Part shown: positions 8,506-16,274 of the stretch, one piece after another | Position numbering within the stretch: the stretch's first letter is position 1 | Layout of the letters: every line of letters starts with the position of its first letter | NCBI GenBank assembly: GCA_910585385.1 | Contig: CAJUDV010000008.1 | Coordinates: forward strand, 1-64,000 | DNA: 64,000 bases | Reading direction: 5' to 3' | From: an uncultured Oscillibacter sp. | GTDB lineage: Bacteria > Bacillota > Clostridia > Oscillospirales > Oscillospiraceae | The notes under the pieces: model-generated | Databases searched by the model: none | Seen by the model: the letters and a program-made list of their open reading frames with translations, nothing else | Told to the model about the DNA's origin: nothing | Position numbers and translations under genes: made by a program

Positions 8506-9719
8506 CTCTTCCGCTCCTTTTCGTATACCTTGTCCACCACGCAGGAAAAACCGCCCTCTCCCAGCGTCACCGACACATGTTCCCCGGCGGATACATCTTT
8601 GCAGCTCTTCAAAACCACGCCGCTCTGGTTCCGGGCCATGGCGTAGCCCCGGCCCAGCACTTTTAAGGGACTCATGGCGTCCAGAGCCGCTGACAGCGCG
8701 GCGAACCGCTCCCGCTTCCGGGACACCAAAACCCCGGAGAGGTCTCCCAGCCGCCGCTGAACGTGGTCAAGCTCCATGCGCTTATCCTGCACACAGCTCA
8801 GTTGATCCGTCATCACCCGGCTGGAGCGCAGAGTCTCCAGCCGCTGCCGCAGAGTCTCCAGGCGTGCCGTCTCTCCCCGCTCCATCCGATCCCCCGCCTC
8901 CCGGAGCCACCGCCGCAGCTCCGTCTGGTCCGGCACGGCGATCTCCGCCGCGTTGGAGGGGGTGGAGGCTCTGGCGTCCGCCACAAAATCCGCAATGGTC
9001 ACGTCCGGCTCGTGGCCCACGGCGGAGATCACCGGAGTCTCGCAGCCATAGATGGCCCGGGCCACCCGCTCGTCGTTGAAGGCCCACAGGTCCTCCATGG
9101 ACCCGCCTCCCCGGCCGGTGATGATGACGTCGCCGATCTTCCACTTATCGGCGTACCGGATGGCGCCGGCAATCTCCGGCGGGGCCTCGGCCCCCTGGAC
9201 CCGAACAGGCAGCAGAATCACCTTGGCCAGCGGATAACGCCGCTTGAGGATACGAATCATGTCGTGGACCGCCGCCCCGGCGGAGGAGGTGACAACGGCG
9301 ATTTTCTCCGGATAGGGCGGCAGGGGCTTTTTGTGAGCGGGGTCAAAGAGGCCCTCTTCATAGAGGCGGGCCTTTAGCTGCTCAAAGGCCACCGCCAGAT
9401 CTCCGGCTCCCTCCGGGGTCAGGGAGTCGCAGTAGAGCTGGTAGGCCCCGTCCCGGGGAAAGACGGAGATCCGCCCTGCGGCGATGACCTTCATGCCGTT
9501 CTCCGGCCGAAAGCGGAGCCTGGACGCCTGCCCCCGGAACATGACGCAGCGCAGAGCGCCCTCCGGGTCTTTCAGGGTGAAGTAGTGGTGCCCGGAGGGG
9601 TAGATTTTATAGTTGGAGAGCTCTCCGCGGACATAGATATTCTGGAGCATGGGCTCGTTGTCCAGAAGGAGCTTGACAAGCTGATTGGCTTCGCCTACGC
9701 CGAAAATGTGGTGTTCCAT
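8502..9719 (-). CDS. xseA: Exodeoxyribonuclease VII large subunit
   Basis: 405-aa catalytic subunit. An N-terminal OB-fold (FGVGEANQLVKLLLDN...LRGELSNYK-like, ending about residue 100) is followed by the nuclease domain with AVVTSSAGAAVHDMIRILKRR and GDVIITGRGGGSMEDLWAFND, then VISAVGHEPDVTIADFVAD, motifs characteristic of XseA. The start ATG at 9719 is preceded by AAGAGGTAAGT. It is the first gene of the minus-strand operon running to recN; no strong promoter is recognised in the 346 bp upstream. Confidence 0.95.
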   Translation of the reverse strand: MEHHIFGVGEANQLVKLLLDNEPMLQNIYVRGELSNYKIYPSGHHYFTLKDPEGALRCVMFRGQASRLRFRPENGMKVIAAGRISVFPRDGAYQLYCDSLTPEGAGDLAVAFEQLKARLYEEGLFDPAHKKPLPPYPEKIAVVTSSAGAAVHDMIRILKRRYPLAKVILLPVRVQGAEAPPEIAGAIRYADKWKIGDVIITGRGGGSMEDLWAFNDERVARAIYGCETPVISAVGHEPDVTIADFVADARASTPSNAAEIAVPDQTELRRWLREAGDRMERGETARLETLRQRLETLRSSRVMTDQLSCVQDKRMELDHVQRRLGDLSGVLVSRKRERFAALSAALDAMSPLKVLGRGYAMARNQSGVVLKSCKDVSAGEHVSVTLGEGGFSCVVDKVYEKERKR

Positions 9720-10065
9720 ACTTACCTCTTGTCAATACTGGAGTTAGTCTGTACACGCCCTGACGGGCGGGGAGGGTTTCAGCCATTCCGATGGCTGGTC
9801 CAGTTTGCACCCCCCATTTTCTTTTCTCCTGGCGTGGAGAAAAGAAAACGGGCCGTGCACGGTCCAAAAGAAAAGAGATGCTTTTGGTGGTTGCGTAAAC
9901 ATCTCGCTTTGATTGAAGAGCATGCAGGAAACTTGATGCGCGGACGCATGGACTTCCCTCTATTCCCGCGCTTCGCGCCTGGCCAATCCCGTGCGGGGTG
10001 ACACGTTATGCTATGGCAGGCAGCTGCAGAGGCCGCCGTCTCCAGCGGCCCCTTCCCTCCCGGAA
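9720..10065. other. Gene-free spacer with strong inverted repeats
   Basis: This stretch has no credible coding region although short open frames cross it. It contains a 13-bp perfect inverted repeat TTTTCTTTTCTCC/GGAGAAAAGAAAA (arms 9817-9829 and 9836-9848, 6-nt loop) followed by the palindrome CCGTGCACGG (9853-9862). AAAAGAAAA recurs once more just downstream. It looks like a structured intergenic or dispersed element rather than a decayed gene; whether it is repeated elsewhere in the genome cannot be seen here. Confidence 0.5.
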
Positions 10066-10272
10066 CTATCTCTCGTCAGTGCGGCCCGCCAGATAGTCCA
10101 AGGTCACGCCGAAGTGATCCGCCAGGGCACAGAGATTCTCAAAACCGGGATAATTTTCTCCCGCTTCAAATCTTTGGTACTGCCGCTCTGTAACTTCGAT
10201 TGCCTCTGCGATTTGCACTTGAGTTTCCTTTTTTTCTTTCCTTAGCTCTCGCAATCTTTTTTGAAATTCCAT
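10066..10272 (-). CDS. Small XRE-family transcriptional regulator
   Basis: 68-aa protein consisting almost entirely of a Cro/CI helix-turn-helix: RLRELRKEKKETQVQIAEAI, then EVTERQYQRFEAGENYP and LADHFGVTLDYLAG. ATG at 10272 follows GGAG with good spacing; the 17-codon upstream extension would run into the divergent promoter. It faces the 71-aa ORF across an 85-bp region with a consensus promoter and palindrome, so it is a plausible repressor of that unit. No ligand or partner domain is present. Confidence 0.88.
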   Translation of the reverse strand: MEFQKRLRELRKEKKETQVQIAEAIEVTERQYQRFEAGENYPGFENLCALADHFGVTLDYLAGRTDER

Positions 10273-10281
10273 AGCAACTCC

Positions 10282-10310
10282 TTGACACGATGGATTCTGC
10301 GTGCTATAAT
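10282..10310 (+). promoter_or_regulatory. Consensus sigma-A promoter
   Basis: TTGACA (10282-10287), 17-nt spacer, TATAAT (10305-10310): a perfect match to the vegetative consensus, rare for a chromosomal gene and expected to be strong unless repressed. It drives the 71-aa ORF at 10358. The divergent XRE gene starts 10 bp upstream of the -35 box. Confidence 0.9.
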
Positions 10311-10321
10311 CACAATAGAAC

Positions 10322-10337
10322 ACGACGTATTCGTCGT
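10322..10337. promoter_or_regulatory. Palindromic operator candidate
   Basis: ACGACG-TATT-CGTCGT, a perfect 6-bp inverted repeat located just downstream of the perfect -10 box, about +5 to +20 of the expected transcript. Its position suits repression by the divergent XRE protein; that pairing is inferred. Confidence 0.6.
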
Positions 10338-10357
10338 TTCATTGAAAGGTGGTACAT

Positions 10358-10573
10358 ATGTCCGACTTCATGCTCTGGCTCTATGCCAACTACATTCGTC
10401 CGCAGCTGGATTCCGCCCCGCGGGGCGACTGTGCGTTTCACTTCGACCTGCTGCACAACGAACTGCCGCCCTGCACCCGCGCCTCGCTGGACAAGTGCCT
10501 GGAATTTACCGCAGCCCACGCCTTTTTGCTGGGACTGCGCACCGGGGCGGGCCTGTCCTCTGCCGCGCGGTAG
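10358..10573 (+). CDS. Hypothetical 71-aa protein divergent from XRE regulator
   Basis: Short protein starting MSDFMLWLYANYIRPQ with two Cys in the middle (PPCTRASLDKC) and a hydrophobic stretch CLEFTAAHAFLLGLRTGAGL near the C-terminus. I do not recognise the family. ATG at 10358 follows AAAGGTGG; a GTG three codons upstream is less likely. A consensus promoter, a palindromic operator candidate and a downstream terminator make a self-contained regulated unit, which supports it being a real gene. A role as anti-repressor, toxin-like peptide or small structural protein cannot be decided from sequence. Confidence 0.7.
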   Translation: MSDFMLWLYANYIRPQLDSAPRGDCAFHFDLLHNELPPCTRASLDKCLEFTAAHAFLLGLRTGAGLSSAAR

Positions 10574-10595
10574 GTATTTACCCATACGGAAACAA

Positions 10596-10642
10596 GGCAG
10601 AGCCGGACATGGAGGCCTTCCATGCCCGCTCTGCCTCTTTTT
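10596..10642 (+). terminator. Intrinsic terminator after the 71-aa ORF
   Basis: Long interrupted hairpin: GGCAGAGC (from 10596) pairs with GCTCTGCC (ending 10635), and inner CATGGA/TTCCATG pairs, followed by TCTTTTT. It ends three bases before the convergent nusB stop codon. Confidence 0.8.
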
Positions 10643-10645
10643 CAT

Positions 10646-11095
10646 TTATTCCGTGATCTCCTGCCGGACAAAGCTCCCCAGAATGCCGTTGATGAACTTC
10701 ACCGTCTCCGGCGTCTCGTACTTCTTGGCAATCTCCACCGCCTCGTTGATAGCGGCGCCGTTGGGGATGTCCTGCATATACAGGATCTCATACATGGCCA
10801 CCCGCATAATGGCGGAGGCCACCAGAGGGATGCGGGCGAACTTCCAGCCCTTGGCGTACTTTCCAATATAGCCGTCCAGCTCCGCCCCGTGCTCGTCTAC
10901 GCCCTTCACCAACCGGCGGATATAGCCCGCCTGCATGGCGTCCGGGGCCTCGGCGTAAAGGGCGTCCTCCTCCGCCAGGGCCGCGAAGGACTCCGCCGTC
11001 AGCCGCTGGCCCAGCAGATCGTCCACGGTCTTGTCGGTGAAGCTCAGTTCATAGGAGAGGTGGATGGCGATCTCCCGCGCGGTGTTCCGTACCAT
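10646..11095 (-). CDS. nusB: Transcription antitermination factor NusB
   Basis: 149-aa all-helical RNA-binding protein that, with NusE (ribosomal protein S10), supports antitermination of rRNA operons. The N-terminus RNTAREIAIHLSYEL and C-terminus VEIAKKYETPETVKFINGIL (shown in parts: VEIAKKYETPE, KFINGILG) are typical. It lies 26 bp after the Asp23 gene in a two-gene unit with a promoter at 11564-11592. Asp23 (yqhY)-nusB adjacency is common in Firmicutes, though here it is separated from the xseA operon by the XRE unit. Confidence 0.95.
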   Translation of the reverse strand: MVRNTAREIAIHLSYELSFTDKTVDDLLGQRLTAESFAALAEEDALYAEAPDAMQAGYIRRLVKGVDEHGAELDGYIGKYAKGWKFARIPLVASAIMRVAMYEILYMQDIPNGAAINEAVEIAKKYETPETVKFINGILGSFVRQEITE

Positions 11096-11121
11096 ACTCT
11101 CTTTTCCTTTTCTCTCTTTCC

Positions 11122-11499
11122 TCAGTTCAGCGTCACACCGCCCACGTGGATGTTGACCTTCTCCACGGCGCAGCCGGTCATGGCCTCCACGGAGGACATC
11201 ACCGCCTTCTGAGCGTTCTCCGCCACCTCAGGGATGGGATGCCCGTACTCCACCGTCAGGTACAGGTCCAGCGTCAGCGCCGCGCCGGTGGCATCGATCT
11301 TCACGCCCTTGGCACTCTTCTGGGCGTTCTTACGGTTGTTCATGAGGTCGGTGACGCTGTTGCCCATGGCGGTCATCATGCCGGACACGCCCTCCACCTC
11401 CCGCACGGCACCTACGGCAATGGAGGCGATGACCTCCTCCGAGATGTTGATGCTCCCGTTTTCCTCCGGCAGCGTCATGTATTCCCTGCTCTCGCCCAT
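11122..11499 (-). CDS. Asp23/Gls24 family envelope stress protein (YqhY-like)
   Basis: 125-aa protein with the Asp23 pattern GSINISEEVIASIAVGAVREVEGV at the N-terminus (motif parts NISEEVIASIA and VREVEGVSGM) and VEYGHPIPEVAENAQKAVMSSVEAMTG-type C-terminal half ending VNIHVGGVTL. Family members help couple membrane lipid state and envelope stress; in Bacillus YqhY affects acetyl-CoA carboxylase activity. The ATG at 11499 is preceded by AAGGAGAGTCAAC. It is the first gene of the asp23-nusB unit. Confidence 0.93.
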   Translation of the reverse strand: MGESREYMTLPEENGSINISEEVIASIAVGAVREVEGVSGMMTAMGNSVTDLMNNRKNAQKSAKGVKIDATGAALTLDLYLTVEYGHPIPEVAENAQKAVMSSVEAMTGCAVEKVNIHVGGVTLN

Positions 11500-11563
11500 G
11501 TTGACTCTCCTTAACTCGTAATATCATCGGTATCGTAAAGAGTAGCGATATTTCCGAGTTGTT

Positions 11564-11592
11564 ATTGTACCACATCCCGCAGGAAAATACAA
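11564..11592 (-). promoter_or_regulatory. Promoter for asp23-nusB
   Basis: Minus strand: -35 TTGTAT (11587-11592), 17-nt spacer, -10 TACAAT (11564-11569). It sits in the short gap right after the spoIIIAH stop codon, so asp23-nusB need not depend on the sporulation promoter upstream of spoIIIAA. Confidence 0.7.
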
Positions 11593-11595
11593 CCT

Positions 11596-12171
11596 CTAAT
11601 TTGCGGCCATAATCTTGATGCCGGCGGCTCCGTAGCCGGTCTCCGACATGGCGATGTCCGTGATCTTGGCCACATCCTCCCCCGTCAGCTCCCGCTCGCC
11701 GGTGGAGACCACCACGCTGATGCTGTCCTCCCCCATGAAGGCCACGCAGTCGGCATACCCCTTGGCGGTGACCAGATTCTCAATCTGGGCCTCCTTCAGC
11801 GTGAAGGACGCCAGCGCCTGAATCCCCTCCGAGGCCTCGTTGGCCACGGCGGTGTCGGCGTTCTCCTGCGCCGCCGCCTCCTGGAGCAGGGTGATGGCAC
11901 TGTCCCGGGCCTGCTGCCGGGTGAGACGGGCGGAGGCAAAGTAGTCCGAGCCGGTGTAGACTCCAGTCTCGTCTTCCGGCGCCGCAGCGGGGGCGTCCTC
12001 GCCGTCCTCGGTGCCGGAGACCAGGGCCGCCTCTCCCAAAATCTTTGTCCCGGCGTCCCGCGCGCCCTCCTGGGCCTCCTGTCCGGCGTACTTCCAGTTC
12101 AGCGCCGCCGCGGCGCATACCAGCACCGCCATCGTCACCACCACCGCGTTTCGTTTCAGTCTTGCGCTCAT
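11596..12171 (-). CDS. spoIIIAH: Stage III sporulation protein AH
   Basis: 191-aa mother-cell membrane protein of the SpoIIIA-SpoIIQ channel that joins mother cell and forespore. It has a short basic N-terminus and one membrane segment (AVVVTMAVLVCAAAALNW, about residues 9-26). A YscJ/FliF-like ring domain begins near YFASARLTRQQARDSAITLL and ends VAKITDIAMSETGYGAAGIKI (given in parts). ATG at 12171 follows GGAGGAAAGG; the long open frame upstream is a shadow of spoIIIAG. Last gene of the eight-gene operon. Confidence 0.94.
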   Translation of the reverse strand: MSARLKRNAVVVTMAVLVCAAAALNWKYAGQEAQEGARDAGTKILGEAALVSGTEDGEDAPAAAPEDETGVYTGSDYFASARLTRQQARDSAITLLQEAAAQENADTAVANEASEGIQALASFTLKEAQIENLVTAKGYADCVAFMGEDSISVVVSTGERELTGEDVAKITDIAMSETGYGAAGIKIMAAN

Positions 12172-12194
12172 AGGTCCTTTCCTCCTCCATATAA

Positions 12195-12707
12195 TTACTG
12201 CCATTTTGCCACTGTGACGCGGTCTGATGTGAGGCCGGTCAAAGCCGCTACGGCCTCCGTCACCGCCAGGCGCACCTCCGCCCGGTCCCCTCCCTGGCAC
12301 ACCACCAGAGCCCCCCGGTACGTGGGATACGTCTGCCGGACTGTCACCGTCTCCGCTCCGTTTCCCCCCTTGACCAGCACGGTCTCGGAGCGCCTGGAGT
12401 AGTCCTCCGGCGAGGAGGTGGGGCCGCTGTACTCCAGCTCCGTGTCCTGAGCCAGCTGCCGCTCCCCGTCGGACTCCACCGTCAGCAGCACCCGCACCTG
12501 CCCTACGCCGCTGACGGTGCTCAAAATATCCTCCAGCTGCGCCTGGAGATCCGGTAGCTCCGGTTTTTCCTGCCCAACGGAGAACCCGCCGCCGGGGCCG
12601 CTCCCCCCACTCGGCCATAGCAGCAGCCCTGCGCCGATCAGCGCCACCAGGGCCGCGTATTTGTACCTGTCCCATATCTTTCGCACTCCTTCAGCTTTCA
12701 GTTTCAT
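12195..12707 (-). CDS. spoIIIAG: Stage III sporulation protein AG
   Basis: 170-aa ring-forming component of the SpoIIIA feeding-tube complex. One membrane segment near the N-terminus (YAALVALIGAGLLLWP) is followed by a glycine-rich linker and an ectodomain with LEDILSTVSGVGQVRVLLTVE, the typical opening of SpoIIIAG (cited as LEDILSTVSGVG). ATG at 12707 gives MKLKAEGVRK and overlaps the spoIIIAF end by 17 nt; the 51-codon upstream extension is a shadow of spoIIIAF. Confidence 0.94.
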   Translation of the reverse strand: MKLKAEGVRKIWDRYKYAALVALIGAGLLLWPSGGSGPGGGFSVGQEKPELPDLQAQLEDILSTVSGVGQVRVLLTVESDGERQLAQDTELEYSGPTSSPEDYSRRSETVLVKGGNGAETVTVRQTYPTYRGALVVCQGGDRAEVRLAVTEAVAALTGLTSDRVTVAKWQ

Positions 12708-13170
12708 GCCAAACCTGCCTCTCCCGCGGGATGCCCAGCTCCCGCTCCATGTAGGCCGCCAGCTCCTCCGACCAGGCGCCTTTGATCTCCGCCGCCCAAG
12801 GAAGGGGCACGCCCTCCGCCCCGGTCTCCGTCTCCACCTGAACCGAGAGGGAGAGTCCAAGCCAGGCGGCTTTGTCCAATATATATGCTTCTGTCTGTGA
12901 AGCTATGACCAAGGCCAGCTCCTCCTCTCTGGCCGCTTCCAGTTCCATTCGCCGTTCCTCCACCGCCTGACCGTACGCGTCCAAGTCCAGCTCCAGGCGG
13001 CTCAGGTCCGTTCGCAGCACCGGCTGGAGCAGGGCCGCCAGCAGAGCGAGTCCCCCGGTGAAGGCGGCGATCTTCCGGATATTCCCCTCCGGGATGAGGG
13101 TCTGGGCCACTGTCAGCAGCAGCGTCACCGCCACCACCGACGTCAGCCACTCCCGCACCGCGGCGATCAT
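12691..13170 (-). CDS. spoIIIAF: Stage III sporulation protein AF
   Basis: 159-aa protein with two N-terminal membrane segments (WLTSVVAVTLLLTVAQTLIP and IAAFTGGLALLAALLQPVL) followed by a soluble helical domain, as in other SpoIIIAF proteins. It belongs to the mother-cell side of the SpoIIIA-SpoIIQ complex. The start overlaps spoIIIAE by 4 nt (ATGA). Confidence 0.93.
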   Translation of the reverse strand: MIAAVREWLTSVVAVTLLLTVAQTLIPEGNIRKIAAFTGGLALLAALLQPVLRTDLSRLELDLDAYGQAVEERRMELEAAREEELALVIASQTEAYILDKAAWLGLSLSVQVETETGAEGVPLPWAAEIKGAWSEELAAYMERELGIPRERQVWHETES

Positions 13171-14246
13171 GGCGTCACCGCCGCCACGGAGGACAGCACC
13201 GAGATCAGCAGCAAAAAGGCGCAGCTGCCTGTCATTCCCAGCACCAGCCCAAAGGCGCCGCCCAGGCCGTCAATGAGCTTGCAGAGGCTGGGGGCGCCCA
13301 CTGTGGCCGCCAGAAGGGCGGTGAGCTTGTACAGCAGGTACTGAACCCCCAGCTGTAAAAACGGATGGGCGCAGGCCGCCAAAATTCCCAACATCCCGAA
13401 GACACCGATGGTGTTTTTCAGCATCCCCGCCCCTGCCAGCACGGTCTCCGTCGCCTCGGAGAGGATACTTCCCACCACCGGGACTACGCCGCTGATGGCG
13501 GCCTTGGCCACTTTCAGCGCCGCGGCGTCCGCCGAGCCGGAGACCACCCGCACCACGGAGAGGTACACTGTAAAGGCCAGCAGCACTGTGGTCAGAATCC
13601 AGATGACCACCTTTTTCAGGGCCTCCGCCAGAGCCCCCAGCCGGTTCTCCGGCAGCATGGCGGAGGAGGCCAGCGCGCCGACGTATAAGTAGACCAGAGG
13701 CATCAGCAGCCGGTCGATCAGACTGATGAGCATGTCCGCCAGAAACACCGTGCTGACCTGCTGCATGGTGGCAGAGGTCACCGCGCCGGAGGCCGCCGCT
13801 GCCGCCGCCAGCGTGGGCAGCAGAACCTTAGAAAAGGTAGACAGCTCCTGGATGGTCCTGGCCCCCAGGCCCATCAGGGAGTCCAGACTCCCCGCCGTCA
13901 GCAGCGTCACGGACAGCGCTCCCACCATGGGGAGAAACAGCGTCACCTTTCCCCCGTCCACTCCCTGGTAGAATCCGTCCACCGCGCCGCACAGCACCAC
14001 CGCCAGCAGCACCAGCGCCGCGCCCCGGACACGCTGGCGGAGAATGGTTCCAACTTCCTGGCCCATCCGCTCCAAAATGGCGCTGATTCCGGAGGAGAAC
14101 CCCTCCGCTCCGGAGACGTCCACCTGCTCCAGCAGCGCTCCCGCGGTCTCCGGCAGGGCGTCCTCCAGATCCCGGGGAAGCTCCGCCGCCCGGGAGTGGA
14201 CGGTCAGCAGACCCATAGTCAAAATTAAAAATATCAGTTTTTTCAT
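13167..14246 (-). CDS. spoIIIAE: Stage III sporulation protein AE
   Basis: 359-aa polytopic membrane protein with a signal-like N-terminus (MKKLIFLILTMGLLTVHSRA) and about seven or eight hydrophobic segments, including GAALVLLAVVLCGAVDGFYQG and the conserved KVLLPTLAAAAAASGAVTSA region (cited in parts). SpoIIIAE is an essential membrane part of the feeding-tube complex. ATG at 14246 overlaps the spoIIIAD stop by 4 nt; the upstream 22-codon extension lies inside spoIIIAD. Confidence 0.94.
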   Translation of the reverse strand: MKKLIFLILTMGLLTVHSRAAELPRDLEDALPETAGALLEQVDVSGAEGFSSGISAILERMGQEVGTILRQRVRGAALVLLAVVLCGAVDGFYQGVDGGKVTLFLPMVGALSVTLLTAGSLDSLMGLGARTIQELSTFSKVLLPTLAAAAAASGAVTSATMQQVSTVFLADMLISLIDRLLMPLVYLYVGALASSAMLPENRLGALAEALKKVVIWILTTVLLAFTVYLSVVRVVSGSADAAALKVAKAAISGVVPVVGSILSEATETVLAGAGMLKNTIGVFGMLGILAACAHPFLQLGVQYLLYKLTALLAATVGAPSLCKLIDGLGGAFGLVLGMTGSCAFLLLISVLSSVAAVTP

Positions 14247-14632
14247 CGCGTCAGCTCCAGCAGCAGAGCCAGTACCGCCCGCAGCAGCGGCAGGGACACC
14301 AGCAGCGCGCACACCGTTCCGGCCGTCTCCACCGCTGAGGCGAGGGCCGACTCCCCCGCGTCCCGGCAGAGGCTGCCGCCAGCCTTTACCACCAAGGCGA
14401 TCCCTACCGTTTTGTACAGCGGGATGAAGAGATCTTCCGAGAGGCCACTGGCGGCTCCAATTTCCCGGAGAAATTCCATCAGCTCCCCCAGCGCTCCCAT
14501 CAGGAACAGCAGCACCGCCGCCACGGCGGCCAGGGCCAGCAGCAGCGCCAGCTCCGGGCTTCCCTTTTTCAGCACCAGCGCCAGCAGCGCCCCCACCACA
14601 CAGAGCCCGGTCACCTGAAAGACCTGCTCCAT
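14243..14632 (-). CDS. spoIIIAD: Stage III sporulation protein AD
   Basis: 129-aa protein with three to four membrane segments (GLCVVGALLALVLKKGSPEL, LALAAVAAVLLFLMGAL, and a C-terminal pair) and the family motif PLYKTVGIALVVKAGGSLCRDAGESALAS, quoted as PLYKTVGIALVVK and CRDAGESALAS. It lies 2 nt after spoIIIAC and overlaps spoIIIAE, matching the conserved order. Confidence 0.94.
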   Translation of the reverse strand: MEQVFQVTGLCVVGALLALVLKKGSPELALLLALAAVAAVLLFLMGALGELMEFLREIGAASGLSEDLFIPLYKTVGIALVVKAGGSLCRDAGESALASAVETAGTVCALLVSLPLLRAVLALLLELTR

Positions 14633-14634
14633 GC

Positions 14635-14829
14635 CTAAAAGTTGAACAGCGTCTTGATCAGGTCAAACAGGTCGCTGATCTCCTGCACCATGATCATCAA
14701 CACCACCACCAGCCCTGCCAGGGTGGTCATCATGGCCTGCTCCTCCCGGCCGGAGCGTACCAGCAGCTGGTTCAGCACCGCCACCAGGATTCCAATGGCC
14801 GCGATTTTAAAAATCAAATCCACATCCAT
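14635..14829 (-). CDS. spoIIIAC: Stage III sporulation protein AC
   Basis: 64-aa protein with two membrane segments: IFKIAAIGILVAVLNQLLV and TTLAGLVVVLMIMVQEI, ending in FDLIKTLFNF, close to the Bacillus protein in size and pattern. ATG at 14829 (MDVDLIFKIA) has GAGGA upstream; the alternative TTG three codons earlier is less like the family. SpoIIIAC and SpoIIIAD together form part of the channel base. Confidence 0.93.
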   Translation of the reverse strand: MDVDLIFKIAAIGILVAVLNQLLVRSGREEQAMMTTLAGLVVVLMIMVQEISDLFDLIKTLFNF

Positions 14830-14841
14830 ACCGTGCAATCC

Positions 14842-15339
14842 TCAAATCAGTAAAATCACCAGCAGCGCCGCACCGGACAGGCACAGCGCCGTGGCCCGTT
14901 TGGCCTCTTCCGGCTGACGGCGGGTCTGTTCCTCCGCATCCTGCGCCATAGAATATATGACAAGTGAAATCACTTTGCATATATTTTCCTCGTCTCCATG
15001 AAGGCTGTCCCCCAGCTCCGCCAGCGCGGCGGCGGAGACGCCGGACAGCGACAGTGCCTCCGCCGCTCCGCGCCATGTCTGTCCTAGGTCCTCTCCCCGC
15101 CGGGCGGCGGCAGACACCGCCAGAAAGAATTCCTCCGCATCCCGTCCGCAGCCCTGGGACAACCGCTCCAGCAGGAGAGGCAGAGGCGTTCGGGCCATGC
15201 GGATCTCCTCTGCCATCCGCCGCAGGGCCCACAGCAGATCCGACAGCGTGTCCATCTCCCGGCGGCGCTCCGCCATCTGAACGTATCGGGCCAATATCCC
15301 GCCGCCCAGGACACAGGCGCTTCCCAGAAGTTTTAGCAT
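14842..15339 (-). CDS. spoIIIAB: Stage III sporulation protein AB
   Basis: 165-aa protein with one membrane segment at each end and a helical cytoplasmic body, resembling the GspF-type membrane proteins of secretion systems. Family marks are the N-terminal MLKLLGSACVLGGGILARY and LGDSLHGDEENICKVISLV (cited as LGDSLHGDEEN). The start overlaps spoIIIAA by 7 nt. It probably works as the membrane platform for the SpoIIIAA ATPase. Confidence 0.94.
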   Translation of the reverse strand: MLKLLGSACVLGGGILARYVQMAERRREMDTLSDLLWALRRMAEEIRMARTPLPLLLERLSQGCGRDAEEFFLAVSAAARRGEDLGQTWRGAAEALSLSGVSAAALAELGDSLHGDEENICKVISLVIYSMAQDAEEQTRRQPEEAKRATALCLSGAALLVILLI

Positions 15340-16247
15340 AAAAGCTCCTCCACCTGGTAGAACCGCCCCGCCTCTGTGGGCACCACCCGCACCGCCAGGC
15401 CGAACACCCTGTCCGCCAGTAATTGGGCATAGAGCGGCTTTTGCCGCAGCTCCTCTACTCCGGCGGCGTGGATCGTGGCCAGCAGCCGCACACCGCAGCC
15501 GGCGGCCATAGCGGCAGCCCGCAGGTCCTCTCGGACTGTGATCTCATCCACCGCGATGATCTGTGGATTCATGGCCCGCAGGACGATGGGGATTCCCAAA
15601 GCCTTGGGGCAGGCGTCCAACACATCGGTGTGGGTCCCCACGTTCATCTGAGGCTCTCCCCGGTACATCACAGCTACCTCTCCCCGCTCGTCAATGAGGG
15701 ATACCCGCCGGGGACCGTACTCCCCCACACCATCCGACAGCCGCCGCACCAGATCCCGCAGCAGCGTGGTCTTCCCACCCCCCGGCGGAGAGAGGATTAG
15801 AGTACTGACAAACTCCCCATTCCGAAACAGCCCCGGGGCCACGCCATCGGCGATCCCGATCTTTTCCCGGGCGATGCGAACCACCGCCGAGGAGAAGTTT
15901 TTTAGATTTGTATTGATCCCGTCCTTCATCACTGCTGTGCCGCAGAGCCCTACCCGAAAGCCCCCCCGGACGGAAAGATACCCCTCCCGCAGCGTTTCCG
16001 CCGCGGCGTAACGGGAGAACTCTGTGGCGAGGTCGCACAGCGCCTCCAGCTCCTCCGGCTCCACATGGACCTCCAAAGGTACCTCTCCTGTGGGCAGAAG
16101 CACAGTCATGGGTTGTCCTGCCCGGAGGCGAAATTCCTCCGCCAGCGCTTTTCGCGCCTCCGGCAGGGCCATGGCTGCTTTTCGCAGACGAACAGGCAGA
16201 CAGGCCGCCGCATCCTCATAACGCAGAATATTTAAATCCTTTTGCAA
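15333..16247 (-). CDS. spoIIIAA: Stage III sporulation protein AA (ATPase)
   Basis: 304-aa secretion-type ATPase that powers the SpoIIIA-SpoIIQ channel during engulfment. It has Walker A LSPPGGGKTTLLRDLVR at about residues 151-167, VSLIDERGEV, and Walker B PQIIAVDEI. The start is TTG at 16247 behind GGGGGGAGG, giving MQKDLNILRY after initiator decoding; no ATG is better placed. It is the first gene of the operon. A near-perfect sigma-E promoter lies 28 bp upstream. Confidence 0.96.
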   Translation of the reverse strand: MQKDLNILRYEDAAACLPVRLRKAAMALPEARKALAEEFRLRAGQPMTVLLPTGEVPLEVHVEPEELEALCDLATEFSRYAAAETLREGYLSVRGGFRVGLCGTAVMKDGINTNLKNFSSAVVRIAREKIGIADGVAPGLFRNGEFVSTLILSPPGGGKTTLLRDLVRRLSDGVGEYGPRRVSLIDERGEVAVMYRGEPQMNVGTHTDVLDACPKALGIPIVLRAMNPQIIAVDEITVREDLRAAAMAAGCGVRLLATIHAAGVEELRQKPLYAQLLADRVFGLAVRVVPTEAGRFYQVEELLC

Positions 16248-16274
16248 GGGACCTCCCCCCTTTCCGATTGCTAC

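Noticed and set aside
9731..9736. TTGTCAAT / TTGACA on the minus strand just before xseA as a promoter -35
   Set aside because: It lies only about 12 bp before the start codon, leaving no room for a -10; coincidental.
9607..9867. 86-aa minus-strand ORF and 138-aa plus-strand ORF across the xseA upstream spacer
   Set aside because: They run through the perfect inverted repeat and the xseA start without RBS; translations look like spurious readings of an intergenic element.
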